This document shows, in pieces, positions 7,357 to 15,466 of a DNA stretch of 64,000 nucleotides; position 1 is the stretch's first letter, and each line of letters begins with the position of its first letter. The position numbers were made by a program, and so were the translations under genes. Origin of the DNA: Streptomyces antnestii (GTDB lineage: Bacteria; Actinomycetota; Actinomycetes; Streptomycetales; Streptomycetaceae); assembly GCF_004005495.1 (NCBI RefSeq), contig NZ_RZYA01000023.1, positions 62,001-126,000 of the forward strand. The letters run 5' to 3'. The notes under the pieces are model-generated. The model worked only from the letters and a program-made list of their open reading frames with translations, was not told the DNA's origin and ran no database searches.

Positions 7357-8868
7357 TCAGGCGGTCTCCTCGTCCGCCGGCTCGGGCAGGGTCCAGCGTT
7401 CGTCGCGGCGGGGGTGCAGATACGCGTAGTAGTACAGGTAGCCGGTGGCGAAGATGGCCAGGGTGATCGCCATCGGCGCCCAGTCGGCGGTCGCCGTCTC
7501 CCAGGCCACGTAGCCCATCACGACGAGGATCAGCACCGGTCCGACGGTGCCGAGCGGCATCTGGTACGACGCGCCGGCGGTGCGCCCGGTGAGGCGTCCG
7601 GCCAGGGCGGACAGCGCCACCACGGCGTAGAGCACGAGCAGGTTGGCGCCGGTGATCAGGAGCAGCGTCGAGAAGGGCACGAGCCAGGCAAGAACCGCCG
7701 TGGCCACGCCGACGACGACCGTGGCGGGCACCGGCGTCCTGAGGCGGGGATGAACGGTGGCCAGTGGCCGGCCGATCGCGTCCGGCCAGGAACCGTCCCG
7801 GGCCGAGGAGTACAGCAGGCGGCCCATCTGAAGCATCATCGCGATCACGGCGTTGATGATGGCCAGGGCGATGCCGAGGCTGACGACGGTGTTGATCGTG
7901 CCGTTGCCGCGAGCCAGCAGGAAGTAGTTCATCGGCGCGTCGGCGCCGATCAGCGCCCGCATGCTCGGCGTTCCGAGCAGCACGGCGATCAGCGGAACCA
8001 TCTCGGTGACCACGGTGATGCCCAGGGACCACAGGATGGCCCGACCGATCGTGGCACCGGCGTGACGGGTCTCCTCGGAGAAGTACACGGCGGTCCCGTA
8101 GCCGTTGTAGGCGAACATGGCTGTGGTCGTGGCGGCGGCGACCAGTCCCCAGGAAGCGCCTTCGAGCACGCCCGAGCCGCCCAGCGTCTGCGCGGTCCAC
8201 AGCGTGGACACCGGCTGGTCGACGTGGACGAAGCCGAGCACGGCCAGCACCACGAGCGCCGCCATCTCCACCAGGAGGAACACGCCGGTGACCCAGGCGT
8301 TCGTACGGATGTTGAACAGCGCGACGACAGTGGCGATCAGCAGCACGGCGATCCCGACCCCCTTGCCGTCGAGGGAGCCCCACACCACACCGAGGTAGTC
8401 CCCGGTGCCCAGGGCGACGACGGCGAGGATGCCGACACCGCCGACGAGTGCGAGCAGGAACATCGCGAAGCCGGTGGGACGGCCCAGGGTGCGGGCGGCG
8501 AAGGCGTACTCACCGCCGGTGACCGGGTAGCGGCTGGAGAGTTCCGCGTAGCAGAAGGCCATGAACACGCCCGCCACCGCGGCGATGGCGAAGGCGATCG
8601 TGGCGGCGCCGCCTATTCCCTGGATGACGGACGGCACGATGATGAACACGCTCGACGCCGGAGTGACGGAGGAGAGCGTGATCAGCACATTCTCCTTGAA
8701 GGTCAGCGAACGCGACAGCTGCTGCGCGTACTTGGCTCCTGCAGCGGGCGCCGGCGCGCCGGGCGGGGAGCCGTCGGGGGCCGGCGGGGAGACGTCAGGG
8801 GCGGGCGGGGAGACGTCAGGGGCGGGCGCCGCCGGATGTCTGCCGCCGGTCTCGAGCTCTTCGTCCAT
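7357..8868 (-). CDS. APC family amino acid/amine permease
   Basis: This 503-residue protein is an integral membrane transporter of the amino acid-polyamine-organocation superfamily, with about 12 hydrophobic segments and the family TM1 pattern SLTFKENVLITLSSVTPASS followed by VFIIVPSVIQGIGG. The first 45 residues are a soluble Pro/Ala/Asp-rich tail with a repeated SPPAPD unit. The ATG has GGGGAGAG upstream. It is divergent from a TetR gene, and two perfect TTTGGC-N6-GCCAAA palindromes lie in the 118 bp between them, so repression by that TetR is likely. The P1-family peptidase behind the TetR gene suggests the substrate may be a peptide-derived amine or amide; this is inference. Confidence 0.9.
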   Translation of the reverse strand: MDEELETGGRHPAAPAPDVSPPAPDVSPPAPDGSPPGAPAPAAGAKYAQQLSRSLTFKENVLITLSSVTPASSVFIIVPSVIQGIGGAATIAFAIAAVAGVFMAFCYAELSSRYPVTGGEYAFAARTLGRPTGFAMFLLALVGGVGILAVVALGTGDYLGVVWGSLDGKGVGIAVLLIATVVALFNIRTNAWVTGVFLLVEMAALVVLAVLGFVHVDQPVSTLWTAQTLGGSGVLEGASWGLVAAATTTAMFAYNGYGTAVYFSEETRHAGATIGRAILWSLGITVVTEMVPLIAVLLGTPSMRALIGADAPMNYFLLARGNGTINTVVSLGIALAIINAVIAMMLQMGRLLYSSARDGSWPDAIGRPLATVHPRLRTPVPATVVVGVATAVLAWLVPFSTLLLITGANLLVLYAVVALSALAGRLTGRTAGASYQMPLGTVGPVLILVVMGYVAWETATADWAPMAITLAIFATGYLYYYAYLHPRRDERWTLPEPADEETA

Positions 8869-8892
8869 CGGTCTCTCCCCTGTCGCGGGTTC

Positions 8893-8910
8893 TTTGGCGC
8901 CTCAGCCAAA
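8893..8910. promoter_or_regulatory. TetR operator candidate O1
   Basis: A perfect palindrome TTTGGC-GCCTCA-GCCAAA lies 25 bp upstream of the permease start. It is identical in both arms to a second copy 67 bp away beside the tetR start. Confidence 0.75.
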
Positions 8911-8959
8911 GTCCTGTGACGCTCACCTGTCAATGCCCGGTCACTCTTCCCTTGAATTT

Positions 8960-8977
8960 TTTGGCTGGGTAGCCAAA
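8960..8977. promoter_or_regulatory. TetR operator candidate O2
   Basis: A perfect palindrome TTTGGC-TGGGTA-GCCAAA ends 9 bp before the tetR GTG start, where binding would block tetR transcription or initiation. It shares 12 of 12 arm bases with O1, pointing to autoregulation plus control of the divergent permease. Confidence 0.75.
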
Positions 8978-8986
8978 GATTGAAGG

Positions 8987-9673
8987 GTGGCAAGACCAAA
9001 GAACCAGACCGCCCGACGAGCCCAGCTCGTCGCCGCCGCGACGCGCGCCGTCAGCGCGCACGGACCCGCCCGGGTGCGCGTGGCCGACATCGCCGACGCC
9101 GCCGGTGTGGCCCGGGGCTCCGTGCACTACTACTTCCAGGACCTCTCCGAGCTGCTGCGCCAGGTGTACAAGGAGGCCGTCGACCGCTTCTTCACCCGGC
9201 GCATGGCACGGGTCTCGACGCTGTCCGACGCCCGGGACAAGCTGGTGGCCTCGGCCCGCTGCGGCCTCCCGTCAGGCCCGGACGACGAACTCGTCCGGGC
9301 GTTGTACCGCTTCGGCTCCGACCTGCCCGACGACCCTGTCTACCAAGCCCTCATCCAGGGACTGACCGACCGTCAGGTCGCCGTGTACGCAGGCATCCTG
9401 GAGGTCGGCGTGGCGCAGGGCCACTTCCACCCCGCCGAGCCCGTCCTCGACATCGCCACCAACCTGGTCGGCCTGGAGGACGCGTTCGGGATGTACATCA
9501 TCGCGAGCAGCCCCTCCGTCACCACCGAGCGCGCACTGGAGCTGATCCTCGGCTACGCGCGCACCGCGACCGGCTGCGCCGAACTCGTCCCCGACCGCCC
9601 GACCGCGCAGACGCCGGACAGCACCGCCCGCTCCCAGCCCGCCGCCGCCCCTCCGGAGGACCCCGCCCCATGA
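8987..9673 (+). CDS. TetR family transcriptional regulator
   Basis: This is a 228-residue regulator. The N-terminal HTH (residues about 10-55) reads RAQLVAAATRAVSAHGPARV then VADIADAAGVARGSVHYYFQ, the standard TetR recognition-helix pattern ending in YYF. The C-terminal ligand domain is divergent, with a Pro/Ala-rich tail after about 200. The start is a GTG right behind the O2 operator; GAAGGG overlaps close to it, so initiation may be weak. Its stop codon overlaps the next gene's start as ATGA, so regulator and peptidase are co-translated. It probably senses the permease substrate or peptidase product. Confidence 0.92.
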   Translation: MARPKNQTARRAQLVAAATRAVSAHGPARVRVADIADAAGVARGSVHYYFQDLSELLRQVYKEAVDRFFTRRMARVSTLSDARDKLVASARCGLPSGPDDELVRALYRFGSDLPDDPVYQALIQGLTDRQVAVYAGILEVGVAQGHFHPAEPVLDIATNLVGLEDAFGMYIIASSPSVTTERALELILGYARTATGCAELVPDRPTAQTPDSTARSQPAAAPPEDPAP

Positions 9674-10824
9674 GCACCGACGCCCACACCACCCCGTCAG
9701 CCCACACCACCCCTTCGGGGCGGCCCCGGGCCCGCGCCCTTGGCATCCCCTTCGACGGCGCCCCCGGTCCGTGGAACGCGGTCACCGATGTGCCCGGCGT
9801 CGAGGTGGGACACGTGACCCTCGTCGAGAGCGACGCGGTGCGCACCGGGGTCACCGCGCTCCTGCCCCGTGGCCGCGACGCCGTGGGCACCGCCTGCGCG
9901 GCGGGCTGGTACTCGCTCAACGGCAACGGCGAGATGACCGGCACCGCCTGGATCGAGGAGACCGGCTCACTGACCCTTCCGGTCTGCATCACCAACACGC
10001 ACGCGGTCGGACCGGTGCACCGCGGTGTCATCGACTGGGTGGCGGACCGCCGTCCCGGGCTCGCCCGGCAGTGGCTGCTGCCCGTGGTCGCCGAGACCTG
10101 GGACGGCTACCTGAACGACATCAACGGCCCGCACGTACGCCCCGAACACGCCGTCGCCGCCATCGAGGCAGCTGCCAGTGGCCCGTTGGAGGAGGGATCG
10201 GTCGGCGGCGGCACCGGCATGAACTGCTATGGCTTCAAGGGGGGTTCGGGCACCGCGTCCCGGGTCGTCGGCTACGGCCCGGACCAGTACACGGTGGGCG
10301 CGCTGGTCCAGGCGAACTTCGGCGACCGGCGCGAGCTCACCGTCTCCGGAGTCCCGGTCGGCCGCCACCTGCTCGACGACAACCCCATGGAAGACACCGA
10401 CTGGCTCGCGCCGGGCGGGGCCGGCTCCGTGATCGTCGTGATCGCCACCGACGCACCACTGCTGCCCGGCCAGTGCAAGGCCCTCGCCAGGCGTGTGCCC
10501 ATCGGCCTGGGCCGTACCGGCACCACCGGGGGCCACTTCTCCGGGGACATCTTCCTCGCCCTGTCCACCGCCAACTCCGGCGCTCTGGCCAGCTCCTTCC
10601 CGGTCGGTGAGCCGACAGCGGACGACTACGACACCCTGCGCAGCATCCCCTGGGGCCGCATCGACCCCTTCTACGAGGCCGCGGTTCAGGCGGTCGAGGA
10701 GGCGGTGCTCAACGCCCTTGTCGTGAACGCGGAGATGACCGGCCGGGACGGGCACCGCACCCCCGCACTCCCGCACGACCGGCTCCTCGACCTCCTCAAG
10801 GGACGTGTCGGCCCCGGCTGTTGA
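9670..10824 (+). CDS. P1 (S58) family self-cleaving aminopeptidase, DmpA/BapA-like
   Basis: This 384-residue protein belongs to the DmpA/BapA N-terminal nucleophile fold, whose members autoprocess into two chains and release N-terminal D-, L- or beta-amino acids. Residues about 30-45 hold the family start NAVTDVPGVEVGHVTL. The autocleavage and nucleophile motif is GHFSGDIFLALSTANSG with Ser291; relatives have NSGD or GSGD, whereas here Phe precedes the Ser. GSVGGGTGMNCYGFKGGSGT is the conserved glycine-rich segment. No signal peptide is visible. It is coupled to tetR by an ATGA overlap and is probably induced together with the divergent APC permease, suggesting uptake and cleavage of an amide or short peptide. 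Confidence 0.9.
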   Translation: MSTDAHTTPSAHTTPSGRPRARALGIPFDGAPGPWNAVTDVPGVEVGHVTLVESDAVRTGVTALLPRGRDAVGTACAAGWYSLNGNGEMTGTAWIEETGSLTLPVCITNTHAVGPVHRGVIDWVADRRPGLARQWLLPVVAETWDGYLNDINGPHVRPEHAVAAIEAAASGPLEEGSVGGGTGMNCYGFKGGSGTASRVVGYGPDQYTVGALVQANFGDRRELTVSGVPVGRHLLDDNPMEDTDWLAPGGAGSVIVVIATDAPLLPGQCKALARRVPIGLGRTGTTGGHFSGDIFLALSTANSGALASSFPVGEPTADDYDTLRSIPWGRIDPFYEAAVQAVEEAVLNALVVNAEMTGRDGHRTPALPHDRLLDLLKGRVGPGC

Positions 10825-10848
10825 TCAGAAACCCGCGATCAACAGCCG
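10815..10848. terminator. strong bidirectional terminator hairpin
   Basis: A perfect 12 bp stem, CGGCTGTTGATC (10815-10826) and GATCAACAGCCG (10837-10848), with a 10-nt loop. The left arm contains the peptidase stop codon. It separates the peptidase from the convergent amidohydrolase gene. Confidence 0.75.
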
Positions 10849-10881
10849 AGACCGGACGGGGTCGGACCAGATCGGACGGGA

Positions 10882-12177
10882 TCAGACGAGTTCGCCCGCG
10901 CGGGCCACGACCCGGCCGCCGTGGACGACCAGGTCGCGCTGCGGCATGTCGATCACGATCTGCGGCACGCACTCGCCCCGCACCAGGACGAAGTCCGCCG
11001 GTGACCCGGGCTTGAAGTCGACGTGGGGCAGGCCCAGTACGTCGGCGGAGCCGTTCGCCCCGACCGTGTAGCACGCCGTCAGTTCCTCGTCGAGGCGTAC
11101 GTCGGTGATCTGGCCGAGGATGTGCGCCCGGTGGAGCATGTCGGCGTTGCCGTACGGGCTCCAGGAGTCACGGACACCGTCCGAGCCGAGACCGACCCGC
11201 ACCCCGTGCTTCTGCAGCGCGGCGATGGGCAGCACCGTGTTCTCGCCCGGCGCCACCGTCGTCAGGGCGATGTCCTGCTCCGCCAGATCGGCGGCCATCG
11301 TGTCGAGGTCGCCCTTCGACAGGTACGGCAGGCAGAAGACGTGACTGACCGTCACCTTGCCGCGCAGGGACAGCGCCCTGGTGCGCTGGATGATGCCGCG
11401 CAGCACCGTCGTGCCCCTCTCGTCCCGGTCGTGGAGGTGGATGTCCACCCCGACGCCGTACCGGTCGGCGAGGTCGAAGACCAGGTCGAGCTGCTCGTCG
11501 AGGGCGTGGTCGAAGCTGATCGGGTCGATGCCGCCGACCATGTCGATCAGGCCGGCGCGCGCCGCGTCCTCCAGCAGCTTCGCGGTACCCGGTGTGCGGA
11601 CGACGCCGTGCTGCGGGAACGCCACGATCTGCACGTCGAGTGCGCCGGCGAGCCGCTCGCGGGCCTCGGCGATGCCCTCGACACCGGCCAGGCCGTACGC
11701 GGGTGCCACGTCGGCGTGCGCCCGCATGGCGCGGGTGCCGCGGGTCACGGCGTGCGCCATCAGTCCGTAGGCCCGCTCGCCGACCGGACGCTTCTGCGCC
11801 TTGAACAGCTCGACGTCCTGCTCGGTGAACTCGGCGATGGAGTGCGCCGGCTTGCGGGACACCCACGAACCGCCCCAGCTGGTCTTGTCCGGGTGGATGT
11901 GCGCGTCGACCAGGGCCGGCAGCGCGATGCGGCCGTCGCCCTGGACCACCTTGGCGCCCTTGGGCGCGGGCGCGTCCGAGACGACACCGTCGATCACCGT
12001 GAGGTCCACGGCTTCGGCGGCGCCGAAAGGCCGGACGTCGCGGAACACCACGGCCTTGCCGGACGCCTCGCGCCCGGTGGCCGACGCGGCCTGCGCCGTC
12101 CCGGCGGGGGTGAGCGCCGCACTGAGTAACGCGGCACCGGCGAGGACGCCGCGACGGGACAGGGGAGGGGGAGTCAT
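10882..12177 (-). CDS. Tat-exported amidohydrolase, cytosine-deaminase-like
   Basis: This 431-residue protein has an N-terminal twin-arginine signal (LSRRGVLAGAALLSAALTPA, cleavage probably near AQA-A at about 30). The mature enzyme is a metal-dependent amidohydrolase: DAHIHPDKTSWGG near residue 92, ahead of HADVAP, DIHLHD, VTVSHVF and GSDGVRDSWSPYGNADML with the metal-binding Asp. These match the cytosine deaminase / isocytosine-type branch, and the sequence is clearly paralogous to the amidohydrolase at 38.7 kb. Export of such an enzyme is less common than the cytoplasmic form. GAGGAG precedes the ATG. A GGTATACC palindrome lies 53 bp upstream and recurs before the paralogue, implying shared GntR control. 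Substrate unknown. Confidence 0.88.
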   Translation of the reverse strand: MTPPPLSRRGVLAGAALLSAALTPAGTAQAASATGREASGKAVVFRDVRPFGAAEAVDLTVIDGVVSDAPAPKGAKVVQGDGRIALPALVDAHIHPDKTSWGGSWVSRKPAHSIAEFTEQDVELFKAQKRPVGERAYGLMAHAVTRGTRAMRAHADVAPAYGLAGVEGIAEARERLAGALDVQIVAFPQHGVVRTPGTAKLLEDAARAGLIDMVGGIDPISFDHALDEQLDLVFDLADRYGVGVDIHLHDRDERGTTVLRGIIQRTRALSLRGKVTVSHVFCLPYLSKGDLDTMAADLAEQDIALTTVAPGENTVLPIAALQKHGVRVGLGSDGVRDSWSPYGNADMLHRAHILGQITDVRLDEELTACYTVGANGSADVLGLPHVDFKPGSPADFVLVRGECVPQIVIDMPQRDLVVHGGRVVARAGELV

Positions 12178-12515
12178 ACGGTTCTCCTCAGGGTTCTCTG
12201 GTTCTTGAGACGCTGCCGATCGGCCTATTGGTATACCGACCGAGGAAGGCGCGGCAAGGGTGCCTCGGGAGGAGTGAGAGGTCAGGCGGCATTTGTGGAG
12301 ATTCCCGGGGCTCTCGACGCATCTGGGATGCGGGTGGCGTTGCTTTTGGTATACAAAAACAGCCGAGGGCTCGCCCGGGCGGAATGCGGGATAAATGGGC
12401 CAAAGCTATGCTCGGAGTTCCCGGCGTTGACGACACGGGTCGTGACGGATCCCAGGAGGCGAGGAGCCCGGCCGGCCGCCCGGGTTCTCCCGGCCCACTC
12501 CTCCGGAGCGAACGC
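12178..12515. promoter_or_regulatory. regulatory region between amidohydrolase and phosphatase genes
   Basis: The 338 bp divergent gap has no supported gene. It carries GGTATACC at 12230-12237 within TTGGTATACCGA, and TTTTGGTATACAAAA at 12344-12358. Both share a GTATAC core with the site at 38555-38562 next to a GntR gene. The first site is placed for the minus-strand amidohydrolase, the second for either side. Confidence 0.6.
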
Positions 12516-14639
12516 ATGGCAGGACGGCGCAGAACGGAGATCGCCCTCGGGGAGCGGCTCGCGCTGAACCGCGTGGGCAGTTTCGAGTGGGATCTGGAGG
12601 AGGGAACCCTCGAACTGGACGCGGCCGGCCTCGCCGTCTTCGACCTGCGCCCCGACGAGTACGACGGCCGCCCCGAGTCCCTGCTGGCACGTGTCTCACC
12701 CGAGGAGGGCGCCCGCCTCGGCGCCGCCGTGATGACGGCGATCCACGCGGGGCGGTCCTCGTACGGGGCCTACTTCCGGGTCCTGCGCCGCGACGGCGAG
12801 GAGCAGTGGACGCATCTGCGCGGCCGGGTCCTCAAGGACGAGCACGGCACCCCGCGATGCGTCGCCGGTGTCGTGCGGGACGCCGGCGCGGACCGGGCCC
12901 AGCTCGCCATGACCAGCCCCGTACAGCTCGCCGGATGGCAGCGGATGACCACCGCCCTCCAGGACACCGCCGACGCCCTGTCCCGGGCCATGACGGTGGA
13001 GGACGTGACCGCCGTCCTCACCGGCGAGGGCGGGCTCGAACGCTTCGGCGCGGACGGACTCGTCCTCGGACTCGTCGAGGGCGAGGTGCTCCAACTCGTC
13101 GCCCAGGCAGGGGAGTCGATGTCCGCGCTCGCGGAACTCAAACTGCACCGCATCGACGAGTCACTGCCCCTCGCCGAAGCGGTGATCACCCAGCGCCCCC
13201 GCTTCGTGACCTCACTGCGTGAACTCGCGGACCGCTTCCCGCGCCTCGGCCCGTACGCGAAACGGCTCGAGCTGGACGCGGCCGCCTTCCTGCCGCTGGT
13301 CGCCCAGGCCCGCTCCGTCGGCGGGCTCGCGCTCTTCTTCCGGGGGCGCGACGACTTCACGGCGGAGGACCGTGACCTGTGCCTCGGCCTCGCCGGCATC
13401 ATCGCCCAGTCCCTCCAGCGGGCGATCCTCTTCGACGGCGAACGCGACTTCGCGACCGGCCTGCAGTCGACCATGCTGCCGCGGCACATCCCCGAGTTCG
13501 ACGGCGTCGAGATCGCCGCCCGCTATCACGCGGCGAGCAGCGGCCGGGAGGTCGGCGGCGACTGGTGGGACGTGATCCCGCTGCCCCGCCGCCGGATCGG
13601 GATCGCGGTCGGCGACGTGGAGGGGCACGACACCCAGGCCGCCGCCGTCATGGGCCAGCTGCGTATCGCCCTGCGCGCCTTCGCCGGCGAGGGACATCCG
13701 CCGTCCACCGTCATGGCGCGCGCCTCGCGCTTCCTCGTCGAACTGGACACCGAGCGCTTCGCCACGTGCACGTACGCCCAGGTCGACCCCGCCACCGGAG
13801 ACGTACGGGTCGCCAGGGCCGGGCACATGGAACCCATACTCCGGGCCACGGGCGGCCGCGTCAGCACCCCTCCCGTGCGCGGCGGGCTCCCGCTCGGCCT
13901 CGCCACGGAGTTCGGCGACGAGGAGTACCCCGAGACGCGACTCGACCTGCTGCCCGGCGAGACGTTCGTCCTGTTCACTGACGGTCTCGTCGAGCAGTCG
14001 GGGAGCGACGTCGTGGCCGGTGTGAAGGCGCTGACGGAAGCGGTGCGCGCCGGGCCCGTCCAGGCGACCGCCATGGCCGACCACCTGTCGGAGCCGCTGC
14101 GGCAGGCCAGGCCGAACGGCGACGACGTGGCCCTGCTCGTCCTGCGCCGCGACCTCGACCCGGGCACACCGCTGGCGCCCCGCATCCACCAGTACCTGCA
14201 CCCGGCCGACCCCCAGGGCCTCGCCGAGACCCGCACCGCCCTGCGGCGGGCCCTGCAGGACTGGGGATTCGCCTCGATCGTGGACGACGTCGAGGTCGCC
14301 GCCGGTGAGCTGATGGTGAACGCCCTGCTGCACACGGAGGCCGGCGCCGTCGTCACCCTCGAAGTGCTGCCGGGCCCGGCGCGGCGGGTCCGGCTCTGGG
14401 TCAAGGACCGGTCCAGCGTGTGGCCGCGCCGTCGCACCCCCGGCGAGGCCGCCACCTCCGGGCGCGGCCTGCTGATGGTGGACGCGTACGCCGACGACTG
14501 GGGCGTCGAACCGCGCGGCGACGGGAAGGCGGTGTGGTGCGAGTTCACGGCGACCGAGCCGCTGCCCGACGGCGAGGGTGAGGGCGAGGGCGACGGGGAC
14601 ACGCGGCCCGGCACCGACAGGGGCGACGACACCCCCTAG
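12516..14639 (+). CDS. PAS-GAF-PP2C (RsbU/SpoIIE) phosphatase with C-terminal HATPase
   Basis: This 707-residue regulator has four modules. A PAS-like sensor fold is at about 10-130 (VGSFEWDLEEGTLELDAAGL), GAF at about 150-310, and a SpoIIE/RsbU PP2C phosphatase at about 330-540 with REVGGDWWDVIPL, VGDVEGHDTQAAAVMGQLR and FTDGLVEQ. An anti-sigma-type HATPase at about 575-690 has AAGELMVNALLHTEAGAV and SGRGLLMVDAYADDWGV. In Streptomyces such fused proteins control partner-switching of SigB-like factors by dephosphorylating anti-anti-sigma proteins, while the HATPase can act as kinase. The sensed signal is unknown. The ATG at 12516 is chosen over a longer frame because GGAG lies 8 nt before it. 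The C-terminal Gly/Glu/Asp tail is low-complexity. Confidence 0.92.
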   Translation: MAGRRRTEIALGERLALNRVGSFEWDLEEGTLELDAAGLAVFDLRPDEYDGRPESLLARVSPEEGARLGAAVMTAIHAGRSSYGAYFRVLRRDGEEQWTHLRGRVLKDEHGTPRCVAGVVRDAGADRAQLAMTSPVQLAGWQRMTTALQDTADALSRAMTVEDVTAVLTGEGGLERFGADGLVLGLVEGEVLQLVAQAGESMSALAELKLHRIDESLPLAEAVITQRPRFVTSLRELADRFPRLGPYAKRLELDAAAFLPLVAQARSVGGLALFFRGRDDFTAEDRDLCLGLAGIIAQSLQRAILFDGERDFATGLQSTMLPRHIPEFDGVEIAARYHAASSGREVGGDWWDVIPLPRRRIGIAVGDVEGHDTQAAAVMGQLRIALRAFAGEGHPPSTVMARASRFLVELDTERFATCTYAQVDPATGDVRVARAGHMEPILRATGGRVSTPPVRGGLPLGLATEFGDEEYPETRLDLLPGETFVLFTDGLVEQSGSDVVAGVKALTEAVRAGPVQATAMADHLSEPLRQARPNGDDVALLVLRRDLDPGTPLAPRIHQYLHPADPQGLAETRTALRRALQDWGFASIVDDVEVAAGELMVNALLHTEAGAVVTLEVLPGPARRVRLWVKDRSSVWPRRRTPGEAATSGRGLLMVDAYADDWGVEPRGDGKAVWCEFTATEPLPDGEGEGEGDGDTRPGTDRGDDTP

Positions 14640-14790
14640 GGAGTGTCCGACACTTTCCCGCGGCGTGACGACGCCCGGCACGCATGCGCGCACACACGCT
14701 CGCCGCGTCGCCGAAAAGTCAGGCGCCCGCTGCGACGCTCTAGGCTTCACCCGGCACCCGGCCCCCGTCACGACCTCAGGAGCGCACACC

Positions 14791-15333
14791 GTGAACGACC
14801 CCGCACCGGCCCACCCGTACCCCGACAGCAGCCGGCCGGACGGGGACCCCGCCCCGCACCCGCTCCTTGCGCCCGTGCTCGGCCTCCTCGGTACGTGGCA
14901 CGGCCGCGGAGAGGGCGGATACCCCAGCCTCGACGGGGACTTCACCTACGCGCAGGAAGTCACCTTCAGCCACGACGGCCGCCCCTTCCTGCGCTACGAG
15001 GCGCGGGCCTGGCTGCTCGGCGCCGACGGCGCGCCGCTGCGGCCCTCGGCGCGGGAGAGCGGCTGGTGGCGGCTCCAGGCCGACGGCCGTGTCGAGTCGC
15101 TGATCACCCAGCCCACCGGCATCGCGGAGATCGCCGTCGGCACGGCGGACGGCACCACGGTCGACCTCACCACCGACCAGGTGGCGCTCGCCCCCACCGC
15201 CAAGGAGGTCGGCGCGACCCGCCGCGTCTACACGCTGACCGACGACGGCACGCTCACGTTCACGCACGATCTCGAAGCGGTGGGCCTGCCGCTCCAGCAC
15301 CACCTCTCGGCACGGCTGCGACGCGCGGAGTGA
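14791..15333 (+). CDS. nitrobindin-like heme-binding beta-barrel (FABP-like) protein
   Basis: This 180-residue protein has the nitrobindin/THAP4-like signature LLGTWHGRGEGGYPS near residue 37. Alternating beta-strand composition follows (FTYAQEVTFSHDGRPFLRYE, ESGWWRLQADGRVES) and a late conserved His near HDLEAVGLPLQHHLSARL is placed to bind heme. Nitrobindins hold a ferric heme and react with NO or peroxynitrite; assignment here is by motif only. The GTG start is supported by AGGAG 8 nt upstream. The gene appears monocistronic. Confidence 0.85.
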   Translation: MNDPAPAHPYPDSSRPDGDPAPHPLLAPVLGLLGTWHGRGEGGYPSLDGDFTYAQEVTFSHDGRPFLRYEARAWLLGADGAPLRPSARESGWWRLQADGRVESLITQPTGIAEIAVGTADGTTVDLTTDQVALAPTAKEVGATRRVYTLTDDGTLTFTHDLEAVGLPLQHHLSARLRRAE

Positions 15334-15385
15334 CAGCCAACAGGCCCTACGCGCAACGGAATTGAGAGAAAGTGGCCACCTGGAG

Positions 15386-15401
15386 GTTACCCAGAGGTAA
15401 C
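15386..15401. promoter_or_regulatory. inverted repeat upstream of sphingomyelinase
   Basis: GTTACC-CAGA-GGTAAC is a perfect 6-4-6 palindrome 66 bp before the sphingomyelinase start. On the minus strand it also reads as two 11-nt direct units (GTTACCTCTGG, GTAACCTCCAG), reminiscent of, but not matching, a PHO box. The regulator is unknown. Confidence 0.45.
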
Positions 15402-15466
15402 TGCGGCTGCTTTGATGTGGCGTGCCCGCGTCCCTCACCGCACCCCCACATGAAACGGGAGGCCAC

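Noticed and set aside
15380..15402. PHO box upstream of sphingomyelinase
   Set aside because: The 11-nt direct units do not match the GTTCACC consensus; kept only as an unnamed inverted repeat.
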